DNA of 64,000 bases, taken from contig JACKQL020000009.1 of the NCBI GenBank assembly GCA_018296165.2, forward strand, positions 1,240,001-1,304,000, read 5' to 3'. Position numbers and translations under genes: made by a program. Origin of the DNA: Termitomyces sp. T153 (lineage: Eukaryota; Basidiomycota; Agaricomycetes; Agaricales; Lyophyllaceae). Positions 23,450 through 35,496 of the stretch are shown here, one piece after another; the stretch's first letter is position 1, and each line of letters begins with the position of its first letter. Below the pieces are notes generated by a model. The model saw only the letters and a program-made list of their open reading frames with translations, was not told the origin of the DNA and did not search any database.

Positions 23450-24950
23450 TACAATATACGTTATAGTGCCAATACCACAACAAGTGTTTTCCTTGACTCC
23501 GAAAAACAGTCATTATATCAAAGACACATTGCGGAAGACCAAGATCAACAACAAAAGACAAAGATATTCAAAGACGCACAAAGACCTACTTCTGGAGACA
23601 AAGCTTATCAAGACAACCCCTCCGTTTTACTGATGCATATGTTTCAAGAACTGCTATTTTATTGCCAGAATATCTATGCCAAACTGATAATAGCATCTAG
23701 GACAGACACCTCATCGTAGCAAGGATGTCAAGATGGATATTGGATTGGAATGTCAGATAAAATATGTTTAGACAAACCGCTATTTTATTGCCGGGATATC
23801 CTAAGATAATAGATCAAATACATCTCAAAGATACACCTAATTATAGCAAGGCTATTGAGATAGATACGATGGAATTAACCAATTGATCGAATCAAATCAA
23901 TCGGGCAAGATTTGGGAATGAGATCTTGGGATGAATAAGAATTGATGCGATCCAGGGTTCAGCGGGGAAGGAGCGGGGGGTGGGGAGCAACGGGCACGGC
24001 GGCGGCAACAAGCAACGAGGGGGATGAAAATATGTATGGTGTTTTGGCACTCAAATGACACTGTAGTGACAGCACAGGATATATCAAGGCTATACTGTGA
24101 TTACAGGCCATTGATATAACAAACTGACTGTATAGCCTGCTTGGTAGTAAGTAACGCTGGTGACATCCATTATCAGCCTCAAAAGTCACAATGTGGATGA
24201 GGAACTCGATGTTATGCTCGAGATGGGTACGGAGACAATGAAACTCCCGCTGATGCGGTTTGAGCTTCGCAATAGCGGGATGTCTTTTTGGGCGAGCGAT
24301 TCACAACCTTCGATGTCAGTTTACCCACCTGAGCTAGCCCCGTTGCTTACCAGATACAAAGCCCTCACCGTCAACACAGTAGACACATGAGGTCGTACAG
24401 ACACCGCCTATTCATCAACATTGCAAAGGACGATAACCTGGAAAGGGGATGACCAAAGAAACCCCTTTACCACTAACGCGCGCAACCAATCTACTATCAC
24501 GTCCTCCATTCACAAGTCACTCGAGATCAACAATACCCTGCCGGATGTGCCGATGACAGATTGAGGCTGCCAGCTGGCACGTTTCTGGTCAAGTACTCCA
24601 TGGAGGAATACAGTCGGTGCGAATCAAGGGTTATCACAGACTAAACCTGTCGGAGTAGATCCCCAAAGACCCGCAATCGCGAGCGAGCCACGCCGACTTC
24701 GGATCTGTTGTAAGTCTAGAGTCACTTTGTTTTTAACTCACCACAATACCCAGCTAAGTAATGCTCGCGTGGTCTTCTCTCATAGCCATTTATTTGGTCC
24801 TCGTTCCGCACCTATGGTTACATTCTCAAAGTAACCTCTCAGTACAGACAATCTGCAACTTCAGTGACGCAATCGCGGTTTTCAGTGGTCAAATTCTCTG
24901 CTTGAATCTCCGCCAAGTCATGTATGTACCACCCACACATCTTCCTTAAC
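23450..24950. other. Host-like CpG-containing spacer, no firm gene
   Basis: CpG is common again. A 14-base block GCTATTTTATTGCC occurs twice (about 23651 and 23779) in otherwise similar flanks, suggesting a degenerate duplication. Open frames 24160-24390 and 24761-24949 (plus) have no recognisable motif. The inverted partner of 251-308 lies at 24057-24120. I cannot support a gene here. Confidence 0.4.
24057..24120. repeat. Inverted partner of 251-308
   Basis: Read on the minus strand this stretch resembles 251-308: TATATCAATGG, CTGTAATCACAG, GATATATCC and a second CTGT...ACAG block in the same order. It lies about 600 bases past the Plavaka stop codon. Confidence 0.35.
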
Positions 24951-25181
24951 TCAGTCGTCCTCCGTGCGCTCAGTGAGGACAACGAGGACGATCACGAAGA
25001 CGATTGCGAATATACCTGAGAGGAACTTCCAAGCGGGATCTATTGTTTTCAAGTGAGCTGGAGGATCAAACCTCATCAAACCTCAAAGGATCGATAATAG
25101 GAAGGTGCGTACCCGTATGGTGTGTGTTTGTTCAATGAAAATAAGGATGTGCTCATACTGATCACTTGCTGCCGGTAGCCA
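24951..25181 (-). CDS. 3' exons of a small membrane protein candidate
   Basis: Two exons are frame-compatible: 25181-25113 (QQVISMSTSLFSLNKHTPYG) and 25071-24951, split by a 41-bp intron (GTACGC...GATGAG). The last exon ends with LKTIDPAWKFLSG, a strongly hydrophobic single segment (IFAIVFVIVLVVL) and the short polar tail TERTEDD before TGA 24951-24953. That is the look of a tail-anchored or single-pass membrane protein. The 5' part is unresolved: an ATG frame at 25401-25285 (MSFSKCPDSTRVVP) may belong, but joining it needs an implausibly short intron. No family is recognised. Confidence 0.4.
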
Positions 25182-25670
25182 CTGGAGATGTGATGGATGG
25201 ATTCAATCGATTCCGGCCATTGTTTGATCTAATGTCAGTACTCGCGGACACATGTAGATATATGTGTGTATGTGTGTAAAGTACCTGTACTGGAGCTTTG
25301 TAACTTGTCAATCGATACTTACCGACTGGTAGGATTCCGTCGTATCTTGCTGGATCACTCGGAACAACACGCGTTGAATCTGGACACTTTGAGAATGACA
25401 TCGATACTCAACTTCGTTCCACAGAAGAGCATCTAGCAAATCCACTTATCTCTGAGGTTATGAAGGAAGAAATACATCATTTGATGGCATTGTATCGAGA
25501 ACTAGCTGCCTACTAATCACCTAAAACGATCCCGGCTCACCAACAGGGACGCGCTGTCTTGCGCGCCACGTACCCTTTATCGCAGATCAATTTGATCTGT
25601 TGACAAACACCGTCCCATGTGGCAGCCTCTGCGTTCTCCCACCTTTCCTCCGCCTCTGTTTTATTAATAT

Positions 25671-26100
25671 CTAGAATGTCTCCATTGTCATCGACATCGC
25701 TGATAATCGTGGCACCAGATAACGCTTGGGGACCTTTATATCTCCCTGCATGGACGCAAGTGCCTCACGACTCGGGGATGTAGTCAAAGACGCGGAGGCA
25801 TGGACATAGACAGGGCAAATGGTTGCACATATATGGACATCCAGTGATGAAAGTGGAAACCACACAATATGACTGTAGCAGGGAACTTGGATTGGATAAG
25901 AGAGCTGAGGATAAGATCAAAGAAAGATGAAGAGTGGGGACGGAAGTACCTCCGTCTGAGTGATTGTAGTCGAAGCACTTGAGTAATGTCAGCACACAGA
26001 TCACAATTGATGGAATAGTGTGGTCACTAACAGCATACGCGCTCCACGTTCGTCCCTCTGGTTTCCTCTGCAACGTATAAGACGAATCTTGAAGATACAC
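25671..26100 (-). CDS. Hypothetical two-exon ORF, 5' end unknown
   Basis: The frame from about 26100 (IVICVLTLLKCFDYNHSDG) ends at a GT at 25949. A 64-bp intron follows (GTACTTCC...TCCAAG), and 25885-25671 continues in frame (VPCYSHIVWFPLSSLDV ... SAMSMTMETF, TAG). No in-frame ATG is seen before the upstream stop, so an upstream exon is needed if this is real. No motif is recognised. The evidence is only frame continuity across a canonical intron in CpG-rich DNA. Confidence 0.3.
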
Positions 26101-26374
26101 TACACTATGCCTGATTGTGGTACGCGTCGTCCAATGAGTAGATAAATAAGATGAACTTGTCCACGTCTAGTCAGAATCAAACTGAACACCTATCTTTGGA
26201 TTCGTCCAATCAGGAAGAGTTACAGGAAGACGGGAAGGGTAGTAAGCTGAATCAACGGCTTTGAGAGTGCATGGGCTGCAAAGGGCAGCTCATTGATGTG
26301 GTTTGGGAAGGCAAAAGAGATAAGAACTTGAAGATAAAAAAAAGACAACAAAATACATTGATTATACTCGCCAT

Positions 26375-26461
26375 TGATGAGAGGGAGATTCGAACTCCCG
26401 CCCCCAAAGAGACCAGATAACCACCTTAGTCTGGCACCTTAGACCGCTTGGCCATCTCACC
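26375..26461 (-). tRNA. tRNA-Leu (anticodon AAG), with a 5-nt intron
   Basis: The minus strand gives acceptor GGTGAGA pairing with TCTCATC (one G-T wobble), discriminator A, the A-box-like TGGCCAAGCGG and T arm GGGAG-TTCGAAT-CTCCC. A long variable arm (about 13 nt) is typical of Leu/Ser tRNAs. The anticodon stem CCAGA/TCTGG encloses CTAAGGTGGTTA, 12 bases instead of 7. Reading T33 then AAG (26427-26425) gives Leu, and the extra 5 bases after position 37/38 are best explained as a very short intron. If the 5 bases were not removed the loop would be abnormal and the gene perhaps dead. A few C to T style changes (CCAAG for the common CCGAG) are noted. Confidence 0.85.
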
Positions 26462-26530
26462 ATCATAGCTGTTATATGTTTAGTAATATCATTGTCTTTT
26501 ATCGGGGAGTCACGTGCAATCTGTCATACC

Positions 26531-26733
26531 CACTGCTGGCAGCCAATAGATTTTTCTGAGAAAATACTGAGAAAGAAACCTGTTATACCATTTCCAAACA
26601 GCATATTTCCAATAGAAAAAGGCTCTAATCAATGGGAGAAGCCTTTTTCCAAAGGAAAAATATGTCAAAGAAATGGCATAACTGGTTTCTTTTTCCATTT
26701 TTGTAATGGAAACATGTTCCAGTGCCAGCAGTG
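26531..26733. mobile_element. Short CACT-type foldback element (MITE)
   Basis: A 203-bp imperfect palindrome with terminal inverted repeats CACTGCTGGCA and TGCCAGCAGTG and arms of about 95 bases around a short spacer (CTAATCAATGGG). It is flanked by the 3-bp direct repeat ACC (26528-26530 and 26734-26736). CACT-starting ends and a 3-bp duplication fit the CACTA superfamily. It carries no coding capacity. It lies about 70 bases upstream of the tRNA-Leu gene's 5' end. Confidence 0.7.
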
Positions 26734-26736
26734 ACC

Positions 26737-28559
26737 ACTGTCATACATGTCATACTGGTTAACTTTTGTTTGGAGGTGTGTAGTGATGCAAAATCAGCCA
26801 ATTTTCTCTGATTCACAAAGGTGTTCAGGACTTAGTCACACTTCGCCTCACAAATCAAACATAGTAAAGGTATAAATTTTATGATTTAGTTTAAAAGATT
26901 GACTGGGCCAAACTTTTGAACAAGGTTCAATTTAAAATATAATAAATTATAAACCTGAAGCTACTGGATGCTCATAGGCCTAAGAACTCTGCTCCCTGGG
27001 GAATTCCAAGTTGTGGCATGTAGTTGCTTGTCTGAGAGGCTTAAAAATCCCCTTCTTTTATACCCTTTAGTCTGCACATGGACCATGACTATTTCCACAT
27101 GTTTTTGTTGTTATCCAGGAGTGTGGTCAACTGGTTGGTGGGCTGGGCTGCATGGTTGGGCTTTGGCATGCACCTATTTCTGGCATTGCCTATTTGGGTT
27201 TGATCATGCTGAGGCCTAAGCTGATCTCTGGTCTGCCCTTTTCCTCTCTCCTTGTCCTCTCCTCCTTCCTGCAGGTACTCATCATTGTGAGCTTCAGGGC
27301 TGTTTGGTTGAAGTTGGTTGTTCAGAGAAAGGGAGGGGGGCTAGTCCTGGATTGAGGGGAGAGAAGCTTGTAAACCTAATCTTGGCCCCCACCATCAAAT
27401 TTTGATGGCTGGCTTCCTGGCTATTGTTGACTGACTTTGGACTCATTTTCCATTGGTTTCACATGGGACATTTTACTTTTTCTGAGGTATGTCCTATGTC
27501 TACAGTTTTCAACATTTTTACCAGCTTGCAGTTTTCAGCTGTTTTTATTTGTCAAGTATATTGTTAAACAATATACTAGGCTTTTTTTCTCCTGCAAATC
27601 TCATTGTTGAGACCAGCATATGAGTAGGTAGCTAAAAAAGGAAATTATTTGACAAAAGCCTGCTAAACAAAGTCAATCTCAGGATTGATTTCACACTGTA
27701 CACTGCCTGGGCCACTGAAAGGTTAAGATGACAGTAAATTATTTCATTTTATGTTTATATTAGTACATCAGTCCTACTAATCTTCAAATAGTTGGTAATC
27801 AATGAATTGACTAAAGTTGTTGACACCAACAACCATGTACTGTGTCCTGACTGCAATGCAAGGTGCCAAAGACTTGAAGGAATGGAATGCTGCTCAGGTT
27901 ATTGAGAAGTTTAAATGGGCTGCAAGTATCTTTGCACTAGAAGCTCCTCATGTTAAGTTGACAGTGTTAGCACCACCACTTATGCAGTCAACCTCCAAAC
28001 AATCAGTACTGCCCTCCCCACTTGACCCTCCCTTCCAGTCTCTGTATCTGCATGCTCCAATACCATAAAGCTTTTACATAACCTTCAAAAAAGGATTGAA
28101 TTGTTATTCTTGATAGTCGAGGTTGCAGATATGAATCATCCACTACCCACATTGGCAAACAATCCTCAAATATGTGCAAGAGATAAGGATGTCTGGGTAA
28201 AATAGGATGGTCCATTAAACATGCTATTACAGAGACAAAGAGAAGATTCACAGAATCTTATCTGGATCAGTGACAATGGAATAGGCCTCTATCTGTCAGG
28301 GGACCAGCTCTGGGGACTATTGAGGACTGCAAGAGATGGCCAGGGACAATGCTTGGGAATGTCTCTTAGGAGGCTTTTTGTAAATTTTCCTTATTCATAT
28401 TTGCTAGGGAGTTGCCAACAATTTTGTGATTGATGAAAAAGTCTTCTGAGACCTGGCTAGCAACAGGCTTGATTTTGAAGGTGGTTGAAGTTGGTTGGCA
28501 ATGCCAAGGATGGCCTCCTCCAATGTCATATCATCATGACCTTCAGGGCTTGATGAGTG
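26737..28559. other. CpG-poor stretch, unassigned transposon remnants
   Basis: No recognisable domain. Open frames such as 27817-28068 (plus, LKEWNAAQVIEKFKWAA) and 28251-28003 (minus) have no motif I know. The minus-strand Gypsy pol remnant begins just to the right, so part of this stretch may be its eroded integrase and 3' region. Confidence 0.35.
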
Positions 28560-30480
28560 CTTGGGTTGACCCAACTATGCTATGATTTGTATTGGCAAGG
28601 ATTTGCACTTCCTCATTCTGAAGTTCATGACAATCCTGCAACTACCAGCTTCTGCAGATAAGTGTGTTGCAGAGCACAGAAATCTGATCCAGCTAATCCT
28701 GCATTTCCTGCAAATGCATAGGGGGCAAGTCATCCCCCTCTGGTTTGACCTGCAGACCTGCATGTATGTAGTCATAGATGTGGTGGATGTCTTGGGAAGA
28801 GTCACTTTCAAGGCAGTGGGATAAACAGTCCACTAACTTATTGAGTTCTCCATTGACATATAATCTCATCCATTGTTGTTGATGACAAGATAGAACCTGT
28901 TGAGTTTTCAAAGACTCAAAAGCTTTGTGATTCATGATTACATAAATCTTATATCCTCAAAAGTTATCCTTCCATTTAAGGAGTGCTTCAAGGATGGCAA
29001 GTGTCTCAAGCTCATGCACAGCATAGCTTTGCTGTGCATTTGTGAACTTCTTGGACATGAACCTGGCTGGTTAACATTTCTGCCAGCTTGGTCCCTGTCC
29101 ATACATTGTCCCAATGCCTGTCTTTGAGGCATCACATATGAGCCATATATGTCAAGAATTGATTGCTTGAATTATAGGTGTTTTGGCAGATCCATTTGAT
29201 CATGTTGAAGTACCATTGATGGATTGGACACCAGTGAAAAGGCAACCCATTCTGCATCATGGCCATTAGTGGCCCTATGTACACAGAAATATTGGGCAGG
29301 AAGTTCCCAATGTAGTTCACCAGGCCAACAAATTATTGGATATGTTTGTAGGTTCTAGGAGTACACCACTCCTGGATTTGATTTAACTTGTCCATATCAA
29401 GCTGAATACCCTGCAAGTCAATGACATGGCTGAGGCACTCTGCATGCATGTAGCTCCCACTTCTTCCATTTGAGGTAGAGCTTATTTTTGTGTAGTCTTT
29501 TAAAGACTACTCTGAGGTGCTTGTTGTGCTCCTCAATCAAATCTGAAAAGATGAAAATATCATCTAGATATACTTGCATCCACTTTCTAATGATGTCCCA
29601 AAATATGTATGTCACCAGACACTGGAATGTAGCTGGTGCATTACAATTGCCATTCTGCATGATATTACTGCAGAATGTACTAGTAATGGTTATGAACACC
29701 ATTTTTGGTACATCTGTGGTATGTATCCTTATCTGCTCATATGTGTCTATAAGGTCAATTTTTGATCTTATGGGTGCATATGCCACATCCTTCTGAATGA
29801 ACAATGGTGTGGCCTGGTTGTCTGCACAGGATTCCCACCACTTTGCACACAATAATCAGTCAATTTGATCCCACAATTGCTGCTGCAGTGATTTAGCTTG
29901 GCATGAAGTACAAGTAACACCTAGTGTCATCTATGAGATTTATCTCATGGTCAACCTCATGCCATTGAAGAAGTTCCTCCTTCATACCATTGACAATGTC
30001 CTGAAACTGATCATACCACTGCTGTTGAAGATGCAGAATGTTGTCTTGCATCAGCTTGGAAGGCTGAGCCTTCTACTTCTCTGCCTTAGTTCAAGGACCA
30101 CAATTGTCCTTGGCTTGCTTTGATGATAATACTCTTCTTGCATACTTATCTCACAAGGCCATCAGGCAAATTTTGGATTTGTCTGGTCTATTTAATTGTG
30201 TAGGAAGACACTTAGTCCTACTCACCTCATGAGTAGTTAAATGTGCTAGGCTCAGATATCTCATCCTCCATAGCCATTTAATATATCTCAGCAGCAGGGG
30301 TTGCACATCTTAGCTCTTCTTGCCAGGTCAGGTCAGCAATGACCTGATTCCATTCTAGTGGTATACAGAGATCATATGCCTACTTAATTGTTGGCTTTGG
30401 GATTGGTCTGCCCCAAATTCTCTCCTCCATCAAGTCTGAAGGATCATTTCAGTCCTTCTTCCCTGACTTTGTTGAACAGA
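28560..30480 (-). pseudogene. Ty3/Gypsy pol remnant (RT and RNase H)
   Basis: Minus-strand pieces in order: VDHEINLIDDT (about 29960, the region before RT), YAPIRSKIDLIDTYEQIRIH (29790), NCNAPATFQCLVTYIFWDII (29650) and the catalytic VYLDDIFIFSD (29560). The connection block MNYIGNFLPNISVYIGPL (29320-29270) and RNase H tail pieces down to about 28690 follow. The usual K-Y-R and L-D-L residues of RT fingers are partly retained. No integrase, protease or Gag was recognised and no LTR pair was defined. It is a different Gypsy lineage from the chromovirus at 13-19 kb. Confidence 0.85.
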
Positions 30481-32435
30481 TCAGCCATTGTCAGATGTTA
30501 CTGTAAAGACTGGTAATGATCAAGAGGAATCAAGTAGTACAGTCACTTGGCAGAGAGATCCAGATACATGGAAGCAAATAAACCCAAAGATCCTAAACAG
30601 ATACAGAGAGCAAGATTGAGTCATTCCATGGCTCAGTACAGTGCTGGCAATCCAAAAGAATGCCCATAACCTGCTGGACCAGGACCAAAGCCACTAGTGG
30701 CAACAAATACAAGGAATCATCAGTGTCACCACAGTGAGGAGAACAAACTCTATTTGTACCTAATGGCAACAAATACAAGAACTATAAAGTATGTATGAGT
30801 TTAACAATACTAAGCAAAAGAAACAAGGACTTACATCCTCAGATCCTCAGTGTCACCACAGTGGGGAGAACAAACTGAGGAAGTAAGTTGCATGTTGTTG
30901 AATGTAAGCACATGCTGACTAATTAGTGCCTAAAGAGGTAGGTGACACCATATACTCCAAGTCCAACATGAAGCACTATGGACAGCTCTATCAAGCTCTG
31001 GTTCAGCACTAGGCCCAAACACCTGACCTTCCATGGTCACAATGGTACCAATTGAGGAAGGTGAACTGTTGAAATTTCAAAATTCTGATGATACCTTGTG
31101 GCAGTGAATTTGTTTCCAGAAGTTTGGCTCTGCTTTGCAAACAAGCAATGCTCATTTGATTTAAAAAAAATGTAATGTTTTCATTACAGGTTGTGCAGCT
31201 TACAGTTCACACTTCATAAGTCAAAACCAGTATTAAGTATGGTGCTACCTTACATAAGTAAAGTAGGTACAATGTTATAGGGCAGGGTCATGTGTTGCTA
31301 CTAAGTTAAATACAAATATAAAAAATAATTATATATGTCTACATGTGCATTAATGGGAGATCCACTGGATGCTCTGTTACAATGACTGTTGGCTGCAAGG
31401 CAGAGATACTTCAGGACAGGTGGGTTAAAAATTCAGAAGAGTAGAAAGCTACTCTGCTTCCTCAGTGAATGCCTACTTTCAAAAGCACATTGTAAGTCTG
31501 AATACTATTCATTATAAAGAATTGCAATTCCAGCAGTGTGAGAAGTACTGCATTATTTATGCATTATTCTACATGATTCCTTTTGTGCAATGGATCTTGA
31601 TTTTCAAGGCTGAGAAGGGGAGGAGAAGGAAATAAATGGGAATAAGGAGACTTATTTATATTGAGGTCAGCCAAAGTTTTGCCATAAGAAATGAAATTTC
31701 TTAAGTCCAGAGAATTCTTGAGCACCATATTTGTGCCATGTTTCAAATTTCAGCTCAACAGGTCCAAAGGTCTGTACAAAGCAGAAATGTGACAATGACA
31801 GCTTTAGACTTCAAATCTCCATCTGTATCTTGTATCTGTACAATCTGACCCGATCCTGGCAGGATCTCACATCATACCCTCTAGTTACAGGCTAAGCATG
31901 ATATAATCAGTATTGTAATTATGAGGCTGGTTGATGTTCATCCCCTGTGATAATGCCAATGAGATCAAATACTGAGAACCAGATGAAATGAACTCAGGCA
32001 AAGATAATTGGGCCAAACACCTTCCACTCTCCTCAGTGTCCATCTCCATGTAATCCAGACAGACAAGACAGGACAAATCCATAGATAAATATAAGTGTGA
32101 AGCCTCAGTCCTGGATAAATGAGTGAATTAGTCTGTACCTATAAATCAATATAAGTGCAAAGCTATAATACAGTCACTCAATTTCAAGTATAAAGTGTGC
32201 ACAAGTAACCTACTCTCAGCCCTGAATAAATGATTGAGGGTGATATCTACAGTAATCTGAACATATGTATCAGTATGCAAACAATGAACCAATCATTCAT
32301 ACCACAAAGAGACAATGTATGCATATGTGGCCAAATATGTGGCCAGTTGCAATGATTGTGTGGTGGCATGTGGCCTTGTCCAAGTCCAATGCTCCTCCTC
32401 ACAACATAGATTTCTCATGTAGAATTGTGGCATAG
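30481..32435. other. CpG-poor stretch, possible LTR debris
   Basis: No gene recognised. The part directly upstream of the Gypsy remnant (about 30498-31070) could include its 5' LTR, but I found no TG...CA pair or target duplication. It contains the direct repeats listed below. The rest (31070-32435) is AT-rich with short unassignable frames. Confidence 0.4.
30697..30876. repeat. Interleaved direct repeats
   Basis: TCAGTGTCACCACAGTG followed by GGAGAACAAACT occurs at about 30719-30748 and again at about 30847-30876. GGCAACAAATACAAG occurs at about 30699 and about 30765. The spacing suggests a duplicated segment of about 70-130 bases within LTR-like DNA. Confidence 0.7.
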
Positions 32436-32936
32436 CTATAAAAGACCAAGGGATGGGGTATATGTATTGGAAAGCGAGAAAGTAAGAGCCTTTATTAGAA
32501 TTTTGGCCACATTTTCTTTTGAGAATAGACTTATTTCATGAGATTGTATACACTCATGCAGGAAGTAATGTTTAATATCAACATGTTTGAGATGAGTGTG
32601 GAACAGAGGGTCCTTGGATAGTGCAATGGCAGGGTTATTGTAAAAGAAAATCTGAGTAGGATGAGCTGTGAAATTCTGGCCAATGCTTTTGAGGAGTGCA
32701 CACAGCCAGTTATCCTCCTGTGGACTCTCAAATGCAGCCATGTTCTCAGCTTTACTGAACAAAGCAGCCACAGCTTGTGGCCTTCTGACTTCCCAGGAGG
32801 CTGCCCCCAATCTGAGGTTTGAGGTGTACCCATGCATGCTGTGCCTGGTATCAAGGCAGCCTGCCCAATTCAAATTCAAATGATTTGAAGTATTATAGAT
32901 ATCATAGATGGCTAACACAATCGATGCTGATCCCAC
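32436..32936 (-). pseudogene. Ty1/Copia RNase H remnant
   Basis: The frame shows the Copia RNase H domain: NLNWAGCLDTRHSMHGYTSN (DADWAG...DTRRSTTGY in the family, here with the first Asp altered), GAASWEVRRPQAVAALFSKA and HPTQIFFYNNPAIALSKDPL. It ends with HLKHVDIKHYFLHECI (normally TKHIDIRYHFIRE) and KILIKALT. The invariant DN(Q) is NN. Only this C-terminal end of a Copia polyprotein remains. Confidence 0.88.
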
Positions 32937-33541
32937 TCTTTAGGCTCATGCATCTCTAAGGAGAAGCATTGTAGGGTATGCAAAGTCCTTACAAACTATT
33001 TAGAGTACTATCTATATCATAAACAACAAAGAAAATATGCTCTAGTCAGAGGGGTAAGTGACCCCTTCCTTATATTCCTGCACCTCTAATGACAAGTTAT
33101 GGTGTGGACATGCAAGTGGCCTGCTATGTTAGGCTACTGGGGACCCTGACAAAGACATTGGCCCGTTGCCTGCATTATTTATACTAAATATACTACAATC
33201 AACCCTTCCTGCACATCCTACCTAGTGACAATGGTCACTCCTCAGCTTCTGGACAATATCACTGGATTATCTCCAAAAGCAATGCTTTTACCAGGTTGCT
33301 TTCATTTTCTTTCAAACCATTGTGAATATTATTTGAGGACAAGATAGGTGAGATAGTGGCCATCAGACCATCGCAATCAATTTGCAAATTTACTAATGTT
33401 GCTGCTGCTACACAAGTATAACAGAGGACCTTCACAAAAATCTGAAAATACAGTGTTTTAAAAACAAAAGCAGCATTGGAATCTTGTGGTTCTGGAGCAA
33501 CTACGACTGGTACTGGTACTGGTACCATCTGGAAAATAAAC
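32937..33541. other. Transposon to host boundary
   Basis: No gene assigned. CpG-poor sequence continues to about 33470 and CpG-rich host sequence starts near 33500. The microsatellite ACTGGTACTGGTACTGGTACC at about 33507-33527 marks the switch. A minus-strand frame from 33642 to 33259 overlaps the F-box gene end in another frame and is probably spurious. Confidence 0.4.
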
Positions 33542-35496
33542 TCATTTCCTGAATGATCTCTCTGGGGTGAAATCCTCTGTTGGTCGTGCATAAAATTCTC
33601 CTTCAACCATCTCGCTTGACTCTCCCTCAAACCTGTTTCCAACCATCTGATTATCTCTCTTCTTTGAACTCATTTGCTGGATCACATCTCTCTCAACTCT
33701 TCTTCGGGCACGCTGAATCGTTATGACAACCTCGCGGATGTATTTCCAAAATGCCGCTCCAGAGCAAGTGTCTATCTCAATGTTCTGTAACCCTGGGAAG
33801 ATTTTGTCCAGGTATTCACCTATGCGTAAAGCCTTTTGAAGGTCTTGGGGCCTGAAAGTGTCGTTGGCATTTATTATTAAGGTTTTGAGATGTGGGCTGA
33901 TTGAAACAGGAGTCGGAAGATCTACAGGGATTTCGCAATGACAAAATTGCAAATTTAGTGTGGATAGAGATGGGTACATCTTCATCATTGAACTGAGGAA
34001 TCCTAAATCGAGGGGACTGGTTTCTCTAATCTCGACCTGTAGACTCATGAGATTTGAAAGTTTGGCTGCGAGGTCCAGAAGCTCAGGTGGTCTCAGCGGT
34101 GGGCCCAGGTGTAACTTTTCCAGGTCTGCAAACTTCTGAATTGCATTCAGAGCCAGTTGCGAAACTTCCTGGGAAGACCTGCTGTCTATGATCGCGCAGA
34201 GAGAACGCAAAGCCGGCCATCGGCTGCTTATGGCAAATAAGCAATTTCCAAATGAAAGATCCGGGTTCTCCCATTCAAACTCATTCGGTACCGGGAGAGT
34301 GTGTGAAAGTCTTGGCTGCATGGTAATACATACATCAATCAAGGAGCTACCTTCAAGTCGGAGAATAAACGACTCGACAGTAACACCAAACCCTGTGATA
34401 TGGAGTGCCTCGAGCTTCTTAAGGCCAATTATATTAGCCGTGCGTGGGGTTTCCACGGGGATCGAGTCTGTTACATCCAGAATCAATTTGCGAAGTTCTG
34501 GCAGGGTGACTATTTGGGCAAAAAGCCCGATGTCAATGTTTCCTATGAACTCTAGAGAGCGAAGATCCTGGAAACTGGTGATAACACTGAGCGTATCGGA
34601 TCCTAGAGAGTCGCGGAGGATGAGATGTTCCAGCTGCGGAATTCTCGCTTGTAAGGTACACAAGAATGGTTTGATGACGTTGACTGCAGTGTCCGTGACA
34701 TTCCTCAGCTCAAAGCGTTTCAGGCCATTTGTCAGAAGGAGAGGAGCAGTTGATAACGACAGTGCATGAGCTGATGAGCAAAGAACATGCGGAATCTTTG
34801 GCAGAAGGGAAGCAATGTGAAGCAAAGTAAACGGTGCAATTTGAGGCTGATTGAATTCAGTCAAGATGAACGTTTGGATTCTTGAGCCATACGTCTCAAA
34901 ACGACTAATATGTTCTGCTTTAACTTCTCCAGTAAGCATCTGAAATACATAGAGAAATTTATATTGTTAATAGAGCTTCTAATTCTCATTACACGACTCA
35001 CATAGACACCATCAATCTTCTTCATCGTGGGCAACAATTCTAAAATAGGTATTAAAGAATCCATGGACCGCCACAAAATATCCATTGCCGGGCGGAAGAA
35101 GGCTTTGCATACAAGTGATGCACGATATAGATGCGCAGAGGGACTGCGCGACACCAAACCAGAGGGTGGTACCATTACTAGGGAGGGAGATGCTGGAGGT
35201 GACTGGGGAGGTGACTGGGCAACCGCAGGTGTCAAAAATGGAAGCGTCGTCCCCCACGGACGGATTTGTGGGGGTTGTGGCTGATCCGGGACTGTTCGCG
35301 GTGTTTGGGGCCTGCGGGGCAGCGGTTGGATAGGGATAGATGGCACCCAATCATTAAGCATATCTTGGCCGGCACTTCCAGATTCAACCTCTAGAAAACT
35401 GAATATATTGAGTAGAATGGCATAATCCGTGGAGCTATTGGAAGAGAGACGAGATTGGCCGAATGGACCACGCTTAGTGTCGGGTCGATTGTCCAT
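33542..35496 (-). CDS. F-box-like / leucine-rich repeat protein (copy 1)
   Basis: Two exons, 35496-35002 and 34939-33542, split by a 62-bp phase-0 intron (GTGAGT...TTTCAG), encode 630 residues. The N-terminal half has an F-box-like motif: YAILLNIFSFLEVES, a Pro/Ser-rich insert of about 80 residues (PPQSPPASPSLVMVPPSG region), then LYRASLVCKAFFRPAMDILW. The C-terminal 465 residues show leucine-rich-repeat-like periodicity (LRSLEFIG, LRKLILDV, LEALHITGFG, LMSLQVEI, LSTLNLQF, LKTLIINAND). F-box proteins are substrate receptors of SCF ubiquitin ligases through Skp1; this class is hugely expanded in mushrooms, with targets mostly unknown. The start is the first Met upstream of the F-box. The gene lies head-to-head, 2.9 kb away, with a paralogue. 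Confidence 0.9.

Noticed and set aside
30480..31070. A defined 5' LTR of the 28.5-30.5 kb Gypsy remnant
   Set aside because: Direct repeats are present, but I found no partner LTR, no TG...CA pair and no target duplication.
33259..33642. 127-codon minus-strand ORF overlapping the F-box gene end
   Set aside because: Its first part is the F-box gene in another frame and its remainder lies in CpG-poor transposon-type DNA; the VPVPVPVV block comes from a microsatellite.
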